Assembly: GCA_947304115.1 (NCBI GenBank)
Contig: CAMZAE010000005.1
Location: forward strand, 1-64,000
DNA: 64,000 nt
Direction of reading: 5' to 3'
Source: an uncultured Prevotellaceae bacterium
GTDB taxonomy: Bacteria > Bacteroidota > Bacteroidia > Bacteroidales > Bacteroidaceae
Part shown: one piece after another, positions 58,761 through 64,000 of the stretch
Layout of the letters: every line of letters begins with the position of its first letter
Numbering within the stretch: position 1 is the stretch's first letter
Notes under the pieces: model-generated
Told to the model about the DNA's origin: nothing
The model's input: the letters and a program-made list of their open reading frames with translations, nothing else
The model's database searches: none
Program-made: the position numbers and the translations under genes

Positions 58761-60960
58761 GCACTACGCGGTCGTTAAGTTCGGAGAGTTTGGCTTTGTT
58801 CCAGCGGTCGGTAGTGCCGACGAGATAGCCCGTAATGCGTTGCAGGCGGTCGATATTCGTGCTGCCGCACTTCGGACAGGTGTCCATCACCTTCTCCGCG
58901 TTCTCGTAGCCACAATCCATGCAGCGGTTACGAGTGTGGTTGACGCTGCCGTAGCCGATGTCGTACTTGTCCATCATATCCACGATGCGCATAACGGCTT
59001 CGGGGTTGTGCGTGGCGTCGCCGTCAATCTCCACATAGAAGATGTGACCGCCGCGAGTGAGGTTGTGGTAGGGAGCCTCGATCTGTGCCTTGTGCAAAGC
59101 CGAGCAGTGGTAATAGACGGGCACATGGTTGGAGTTGGTGTAGTAGTCGCGGTCGGTGATGCCCGGCAGGATGCCGAATTTCTCGCGGTCGCGCTTGGTA
59201 AAGCGTCCTGCGAGGCCTTCTGCGGGTGTGGCGAGGACGCTGTAGTTGTGCTGGTAGCGCTCGCAGAAGTCATTGACGCGGTCGCGCATATAGGTGACAA
59301 TCTTCAGGCCAAGCTCCTGTGCCTCTTCGCTCTCTCCGTGATGCTTGCCGATGAGGGCTATGAGGCATTCTGCCAAGCCGATGAAGCCAATGCCGAGTGT
59401 GCCCTGGTTGATGACGGGTGCGATAGTGTCGTTGGGACCGAGCTTCTCGCTGCCAATCCAAAGGCCTTTCATCAACAAGGGGAACTGCTTGGCGAAGGCT
59501 GTCTTCTGGAACTCAAAGCGGTCGTGGAGCTGTTGTGCTGCCACCTCAAGCATGTTGTCGAGCTTTGCGAAGAAAGCGTCAATGCGTTCTTGCTTGTTCT
59601 CGATGCCCATGCATTCGATGGCGAGTTTCACGATGTTCATCGTGGTGAAGCTCAGGTTGCCGCGACCGATGCTTGTCTTGGGGCCGAAGCGGTTCTCGAA
59701 GACACGTGTGCGGCAGCCCATCGTGGCGCATTCCCATTTGTAGCGCTCCGGATCGTCCTCGCGCCAATTCTCGTTGAAGTTGTAGGGGGCGTCGAGGTTA
59801 ATGAAGTTGGGGAAGAAGCGGCGTGCTGTCACCTTGCAGGCATACTTGTAGAGGTCGTAGTTGCGGTCGGTGGGCAGATAGCTGAGGCCTTTCTTCTTCT
59901 TCCATATCTGGATGGGGAAGATGGCAGTCTCGCCGTTGCCGACGCCTTCGTAGGTGCTGCGGAGGAGTTCGCGGATGATGCAACGTCCTTCTGCGCTGGT
60001 GTCGGTGCCGTAGTTGATGCTGGAGAATACAACCTGGTTTCCGCCGCGGCTGTGGATGGTGTTCATGTTGTGGATGAAGGCCTCCATAGCCTGATGCACG
60101 CGGCCGACAGTCTTGTTGATGGCGTGCTGCTTGATGCGCTCACGTCCCTGGAGGCCGTCGAGCGGGATGTTCAGGTAGTCGTCGATGGGCGCATTGTAGA
60201 GTTCGCTGTAGTCCTCGGCCGTGAGGTCTTCGAGCACCTTCACCTCCTCGATGTAAGAGGAACGCACGAAGGGGGCCAGATAGTAGTCGAAAGCTGGGAT
60301 GGCCTGACCGCCGTGCATCTCGTTCTGCACGGTTTCCATGCTGATGCAACCCAGGATGCTGGCTGTCTCGATGCGCTTTGCGGGGCGGCTCTCTCCGTGA
60401 CCGGCCTGGAAGCCGTTCTTGAGGATGAGGTCGAGCGGGTGCTGCACGCAGGTGAGCGACTTGGTGGGGTAGTAGTCCTTGTCGTGGATGTGGAGGTAGT
60501 TGCCCAGCACGGCTTCCTTGGCGCTCTCGCTCAGGAGGAAGTCATCCACAAAAGGCTTTGTCGTCTCGCTTGCGAACTTCATCATCATGCCTGCCGGCGT
60601 GTCGGCGTTCATGTTGGCGTTCTCGCGCGTGACATCATTATTTTTTATATTAATGATTTCAAGGAAGATGTCACGTGTCTTGGCTTTGCGGGCCACACTG
60701 CGCTGGTTGCGGTACTTGATGTATGCCTTGGCCACATCTTTACGGGCACTCTTCATGAGTTCGTTTTCCACCATGTCCTGGATTTCCTCCACGGTCATCT
60801 GGCTCTTTCCCTTCATGGAGATGCGGTCGGCAATCTGCTGGATGAGTACGTTGTCCTCACCCTCCTCGGTGGTCAGCATTGCCTTGCGGATAGCAGCACA
60901 GATTTTCTGCTCATTGAAGCCTACTGTGCGTCCGTCTCTTTTTTTGACTGTCTGTATCAT
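58753..60960 (-). CDS. nrdD: Anaerobic ribonucleoside-triphosphate reductase NrdD
   Basis: A 735-aa class III reductase. The N-terminal ATP-cone (about 3-90; VKKRDGRTVGFNEQKICAAI) is the allosteric site. The 10-stranded barrel is followed by a C-terminal zinc site of two CxxC pairs (CMDC and CPKC) and the glycyl radical loop RITGYLVGTTDRW, with Gly711 as the likely radical site. It makes dNTPs without oxygen. A promoter lies 45 nt upstream, and two copies of an AAAAGTTTTCCAAAA motif lie a further 80-160 bp upstream. Confidence 0.96.
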   Translation of the reverse strand: MIQTVKKRDGRTVGFNEQKICAAIRKAMLTTEEGEDNVLIQQIADRISMKGKSQMTVEEIQDMVENELMKSARKDVAKAYIKYRNQRSVARKAKTRDIFLEIINIKNNDVTRENANMNADTPAGMMMKFASETTKPFVDDFLLSESAKEAVLGNYLHIHDKDYYPTKSLTCVQHPLDLILKNGFQAGHGESRPAKRIETASILGCISMETVQNEMHGGQAIPAFDYYLAPFVRSSYIEEVKVLEDLTAEDYSELYNAPIDDYLNIPLDGLQGRERIKQHAINKTVGRVHQAMEAFIHNMNTIHSRGGNQVVFSSINYGTDTSAEGRCIIRELLRSTYEGVGNGETAIFPIQIWKKKKGLSYLPTDRNYDLYKYACKVTARRFFPNFINLDAPYNFNENWREDDPERYKWECATMGCRTRVFENRFGPKTSIGRGNLSFTTMNIVKLAIECMGIENKQERIDAFFAKLDNMLEVAAQQLHDRFEFQKTAFAKQFPLLMKGLWIGSEKLGPNDTIAPVINQGTLGIGFIGLAECLIALIGKHHGESEEAQELGLKIVTYMRDRVNDFCERYQHNYSVLATPAEGLAGRFTKRDREKFGILPGITDRDYYTNSNHVPVYYHCSALHKAQIEAPYHNLTRGGHIFYVEIDGDATHNPEAVMRIVDMMDKYDIGYGSVNHTRNRCMDCGYENAEKVMDTCPKCGSTNIDRLQRITGYLVGTTDRWNKAKLSELNDRVVHD

Positions 60961-61005
60961 ATTCTGTTTTTATGTGTTTAGGATTTGTCTTGACGAAAAT
61001 CGCTG

Positions 61006-61013
61006 CAAAGGTA
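61006..61013 (-). promoter_or_regulatory. Promoter -7 box of nrdDG
   Basis: TACCTTTG on the minus strand, 45 nt before 60960. Confidence 0.8.
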
Positions 61014-61090
61014 TATAAAACATGAATTTTGTGCAAGCAAAAAGACGAAAAAGTTTCCTTGTTTGGGCGATTTTTTTAATGTTTCAAAAT

Positions 61091-61171
61091 AAAAGTTTTC
61101 CAAAAGATTTTGTAAGTATATGCAAATCAGTGACGTATGTTTTTTGTATTAAACGAAAAGTTTTCCAAAAC
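61091..61171. promoter_or_regulatory. Paired AAAAGTTTTCCAAAA motif upstream of nrdD
   Basis: Identical 15-bp motifs at 61091-61105 and 61156-61170, 65 bp apart start to start. Each contains the inverted arms TTTT-CC-AAAA, and the second extends to GTTTTCCAAAAC. The position upstream of the nrdD promoter suggests operator sites; the regulator is unknown. Confidence 0.45.
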
Positions 61172-61348
61172 GACAATTTGTGTAGCGTTCTAGTTAGAAA
61201 ATCAAGACTTTACGTGTCGTGTATGATTCTTTCCGTAATTTTGGCCTCGGTTTAAGCAGACAGGATATCAAGGCAATACGCGGAGAAACTCCATGCTGTT
61301 GGGTGAGAAAACTCATTCCGCACTCAGAGAACCCCCACGCCGCCAGAC

Positions 61349-61440
61349 GAATTCTTTATTTTACGTCGTAAATTGTACAATTTGCGACATGAAATGTACA
61401 AATTACGTCGTGAAACGTACAATTTACGACGTAAATTAAA
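61349..61440. repeat. Palindromic 22-bp-unit repeat, copy 2
   Basis: GAATTCTTTATTTTACGTCG followed by further TTACGTCGTnAAAnGTACAA units; about 90% identical to 3559-3640. The left end is the reverse complement of the right end of copy 1. The rest of the 61022-61545 gap is AT-rich without a supportable gene. Confidence 0.75.
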
Positions 61441-61545
61441 AAACTCCTGCTGCCGCGATGGTTTTCTTATTGTGAAAAAATGGTAAATTCCGTGTCGTAA
61501 AACTAATTTATCCAAGCGACGGGCATGGAATTCAGGATTTTTATC

Positions 61546-61553
61546 TATCTTTG
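61546..61553 (+). promoter_or_regulatory. Promoter -7 box of coiled-coil gene and trmB
   Basis: TATCTTTG, 42 nt before ATG 61596. Confidence 0.75.
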
Positions 61554-61595
61554 TGCTCGGAAAAAAAACAAAGGACCACATTCAATAATACGGTT

Positions 61596-62471
61596 ATGGA
61601 TAAGAAAGTGAAGATTATACTTGCTCTGGTTGCATTTGTCATTGTCGTTGTCATAGGCTTCCTCGTACACTCTTTGCGCCAACAGATTGTAGAGAGCCGC
61701 CAGATGTTGGAACTTGCCGAAATGGACAAACTGGAGATGGAGAACGAATACGAACAGTTCGCCATGCAGTATAATGAGATGAAGATGCAGATCAACAATG
61801 ACTCTCTTGTCACCCAGCTTGAAATGGAGCAGAAGCGGACGGAGGAACTGCTTGAGGAATTGCGCCGTGTCAAAAGCAGTGATGCGGCGGAAATCATGCG
61901 ACTGAAGAAAGAACTGGCCACGCTCAGAGAGGTCTTGCGCAGCTATGTCCTTCAGATTGATTCCCTGAATCGCATGAACGAGGCGCTTACGCAGGAGAAC
62001 TCTAATCTCAGAACCCAGAACGAGCAGGCACAGCAGCATATCACGAACCTCTCTAACGAGAACGAATCGCTCTCCGACAAGGTGGCAATTGCCAGCCAGC
62101 TCGATGCGACGGGCATTTCCGTCATAGGGAAAAACAAGAAAGGGAAGGCTGCCAATAAAATTAAGGATGTCAAGAAGTTTGTCATCAGTTTCACCATTTC
62201 CCGCAATGTCACCACGTCCACAGGTATCCGCAGCCTTTATGTCCGCATCACAACACCAACCGGCGACGTGCTTACGAAGGGTGGCACCTTCGCCTACGAG
62301 AACCGCCAACTCGAGTACAGCATCCGCAAGGACATCGAATATACCGGCGAGGAGCAGAGCGTTGTGGTTTACTGGGATGTGGCCGAGGCCCTGAGCGCAG
62401 GCAACTACCGTGTTGACATCTTTGCCGACGGACAGAACATCGGCACGACTCACTTCGCCTTCGACAAGTAA
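61596..62471 (+). CDS. Membrane-anchored coiled-coil protein
   Basis: The 291-aa product starts at ATG 61596. One N-terminal transmembrane helix (residues 6-24, [18 protein letters not shown]) is followed by a long coiled coil (about 28-160, heptads rich in Glu/Leu/Met) and a small C-terminal beta domain (about 188-291; [40 protein letters not shown]). Such proteins are widespread in Bacteroidales and unassigned; an envelope role is inferred. The TAA overlaps the trmB ATG (TAATG), so the two are coupled. Confidence 0.82.
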   Translation: MDKKVKIILALVAFVIVVVIGFLVHSLRQQIVESRQMLELAEMDKLEMENEYEQFAMQYNEMKMQINNDSLVTQLEMEQKRTEELLEELRRVKSSDAAEIMRLKKELATLREVLRSYVLQIDSLNRMNEALTQENSNLRTQNEQAQQHITNLSNENESLSDKVAIASQLDATGISVIGKNKKGKAANKIKDVKKFVISFTISRNVTTSTGIRSLYVRITTPTGDVLTKGGTFAYENRQLEYSIRKDIEYTGEEQSVVVYWDVAEALSAGNYRVDIFADGQNIGTTHFAFDK

Positions 62472-63208
62472 TGGGCAAAGGGAAGTTAGCAAAGTTCGCA
62501 GAGATGGCGCAGAACCCTCTCGTCGTGGAGTGTCCGATGGCAGCCGTCATGCAGGAGGAGTTCCCCCTGCGCGGGCGTTGGCATGAGGACTTCTTCCACA
62601 ATGATAACCCCATTGTCCTTGAGCTTGGCTGCGGTCGCGGCGAATACACCATAGGGCTGGGGAAGCAGATGCCCGACAAGAACTATATCGGTGTTGACAT
62701 CAAAGGCGCGCGAATGTGGACGGGCGCGAAAGAGGCGTTGCAGATGGGCATGAAGAATGTCGGCTTCCTGCGCACAAACATCGAGTTTATCCAGCGTTTT
62801 TTCGCCCCTGGCGAAGTGAGCGAGATATGGCTTACCTTCTCCGACCCGCAGATGAAGAAGGTCACGAAACGTCTCACCAGCACTTACTTCCTGGAACGAT
62901 ACCGTCAGTTCCTTTGCGACGGCGGACTTATTCACCTCAAGACCGACTCTAACTTCCTCTTCACATACACAGAAGAACTGCTCAAGGCCAACGGCATCGA
63001 GCCGGAGGTGACAACGAGGGACCAAGCCCCTTCTTCCATCCAAACCTACTACGAAAGCATGTGGCGTGCCAGGGGCATCGGCATCAAATACCTTTGCTTC
63101 CGCTTGCGACAAGGCATACGCCTCGTAGAGCCTGAGGTGGAAATCCCTCTTGACGAATACCGTTCCTATAGCCGCGAAAAGCGAAGTGGCAGTGAAAAGC
63201 ATGTGTAA
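62471..63208 (+). CDS. trmB: tRNA (guanine46-N7)-methyltransferase TrmB
   Basis: A 245-aa SAM-dependent methyltransferase. SAM loop [26 protein letters not shown] and the post-motif [15 protein letters not shown] are seen. The Bacteroidota form has SDPQMKK where proteobacteria have PDPW.KK. The C-terminal TrmB helix is also present. It forms m7G46 in tRNA. The start overlaps the previous stop by 1 nt. Confidence 0.94.
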   Translation: MGKGKLAKFAEMAQNPLVVECPMAAVMQEEFPLRGRWHEDFFHNDNPIVLELGCGRGEYTIGLGKQMPDKNYIGVDIKGARMWTGAKEALQMGMKNVGFLRTNIEFIQRFFAPGEVSEIWLTFSDPQMKKVTKRLTSTYFLERYRQFLCDGGLIHLKTDSNFLFTYTEELLKANGIEPEVTTRDQAPSSIQTYYESMWRARGIGIKYLCFRLRQGIRLVEPEVEIPLDEYRSYSREKRSGSEKHV

Positions 63209-63240
63209 AAGCCTGTCCTTTTGGACAAAACCACAGGCTT
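63209..63240 (+). terminator. Hairpin after trmB
   Basis: AAGCCTGT / ACAGGCTT with inner TGTCC-TTTT-GGACA alternative pairing. No long U-run follows, so termination strength is uncertain. Confidence 0.55.
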
Positions 63241-63286
63241 ACACATATTTCCCGTCCCAAGATGCTAATTATTCGAGATTTTTATC

Positions 63287-63294
63287 TACCTTTG
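63287..63294 (+). promoter_or_regulatory. Promoter -7 box of purB
   Basis: TACCTTTG, 37 nt before ATG 63332. Confidence 0.8.
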
Positions 63295-63331
63295 CACGCG
63301 CAAATTTAGATATTGATACATTATTATATTT

Positions 63332-64000
63332 ATGGAACTTGACATGCTGACAGCCGTTTCGCCCATTGACGGACGATACAGAGGCAAGACGGAACCCTTG
63401 GCAGCATACTTCTCGGAGTATGCGCTGATTCGTTATCGTGTACGCGTTGAGATTGAATACTTCATCGCACTCATTCATTTGCCCCTGCCTCAGTTGGAAG
63501 GCTTCCCTGTCGGCGACGAAAAGCTCCGAAGCATCTATCTTGACTTCACCGAGCAGGACGCCCAGCGTGTCAAGGACATTGAGGCTGTCACCAACCACGA
63601 CGTGAAGGCCGTGGAATACTTCATCAAGGAGAAGTTCGACGAGTTGGATAAACTTTCAACTTTCAACTTTCAACTATCAACTTTTAAGGAGTTCATCCAC
63701 TTTGGCCTTACCAGTCAGGATATCAACAACACCAGTGTGCCCCTGAGCATCAAAGAGGCCTTGGAGCAGGTCTATTATCCTCTTCTTGAGGAACTCATCA
63801 GCCAGCTTTCCCAGTTTGCCGAGGAGTGGAAGGATGTCCCCATGCTCGCCAAGACACACGGCCAGCCGGCAAGTCCCACGCGCTTGGGCAAGGAGGTGAT
63901 GGTCTTCGTCTATCGTCTGCAACGCCAGCTCGACATGCTTCGCTCCGTTCCCCTTACGGCCAAGTTCGGCGGCGCGACTGGCAATTTCAACGCCCATCAT
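63332..64000 (+). CDS. purB: Adenylosuccinate lyase, 5' part (runs off window)
   Basis: Open from ATG 63332 to the window end (223 codons). MELDMLTAVSPIDGRYRGKT is the usual PurB start. FGLTSQDINNTSVPLSIKEA and MLAKTHGQPASPTRLGKE contain the substrate-binding TSQD and the conserved THGQPA. It acts twice in purine synthesis (SAICAR and adenylosuccinate cleavage). Residues LSTFNFQLSTF, just before the TSQD region, are encoded by a TTTCAAC tandem repeat and look like an in-phase insertion between two conserved helices. Confidence 0.93.
   Translation, partial: MELDMLTAVSPIDGRYRGKTEPLAAYFSEYALIRYRVRVEIEYFIALIHLPLPQLEGFPVGDEKLRSIYLDFTEQDAQRVKDIEAVTNHDVKAVEYFIKEKFDELDKLSTFNFQLSTFKEFIHFGLTSQDINNTSVPLSIKEALEQVYYPLLEELISQLSQFAEEWKDVPMLAKTHGQPASPTRLGKEVMVFVYRLQRQLDMLRSVPLTAKFGGATGNFNAHH
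63651..63687. repeat. TTTCAAC heptamer repeat inside purB
   Basis: ACTTTCAACTTTCAACTTTC and a degenerate CTATCAACTTTT end, translated in phase. Same heptamer as at 22383 and 24334. Confidence 0.75.

Noticed and set aside
58696-60981. 761-codon open frame antisense to nrdD
   Set aside because: NrdD is unmistakable. The antisense protein is Val/Ala/Glu-biased with no family features.
61022-61255. 77-codon frame upstream of nrdD
   Set aside because: AT-rich gap containing the paired motif; product is Lys/Phe/Val-rich with no recognisable pattern.

Overview
The window looks like a chromosomal segment of a Prevotella-like member of the Bacteroidota (order Bacteroidales). The main reasons are about twenty copies of the Bacteroidota -7 promoter box TAnnTTTG directly upstream of genes, secreted proteins ending in the Prevotella-type tail NLAGQR...GI.IV.GKKVL, and family-typical genes (DUF3078, DUF4837, DUF4491, GHL10 glycosidase, AURKAIP1/COX24 mini-protein, GH77 with paired CBM20 domains). 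It is mostly core genome. I see no prophage, no intact insertion sequence and no CRISPR array.

Layout. 1-3.3 kb: a partial tRNA-Leu(GAG), a 58-aa peptide gene and a large secreted protein. 3.8-8.6 kb: SIMPL protein, POT-type peptide transporter, SulP anion transporter, and the GTPase EngB. 8.6-17.6 kb: a DUF3078 outer-membrane protein divergent from yidC, an S9 peptidase, an MFS carrier and an MscS channel. 17.8-24.3 kb: a secreted three-repeat protein, a small YtxH/holin-like membrane operon, and SPOR lipoprotein-ruvX-def-TPR protein. 24.4-33.5 kb: thrS, a GHL10 glycosidase, trpB2 with a long structured leader holding a mini-ORF, an NlpC/P60-CapA fusion and lysS. 33.7-40.0 kb: an accessory block on the minus strand with two secreted proteins (one BspA-like LRR), a membrane-anchored TPR-AraC regulator, two mini-ORFs and a collapsed paralogue of the regulator. 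40.1-43.1 kb: mutY divergent from a ribosomal mini-protein gene and rng. 43.1-49.9 kb: a minus-strand run rlmN, DUF4837 lipoprotein, PdxA-like remnant protein, sigma-54 activator, lptE, TPR protein, secG, BadF-type kinase. 50.4-56.3 kb: malQ, thiamine genes thiD-thiS-thiE-thiG, ProXp-type deacylase. 56.5-64 kb: SlyD-like isomerase, Mrp ATPase, nrdG/nrdD, coiled-coil membrane protein, trmB and the start of purB.

The most unusual layer lies between and inside the genes. Many intergenic gaps are filled by degenerate tandem repeats of about 7-8 bp, and a few of these (TTTCAAC type) have entered reading frames in phase (purB, the TPR protein, a secreted protein). There are also four loci with 21-22-bp tandem units, two of which are about 90% identical copies of a palindromic, MITE-like element. 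The best candidate regulatory system is the trpB2 leader: promoter, 35-codon mini-ORF with one Trp codon near its end, then a strong hairpin.
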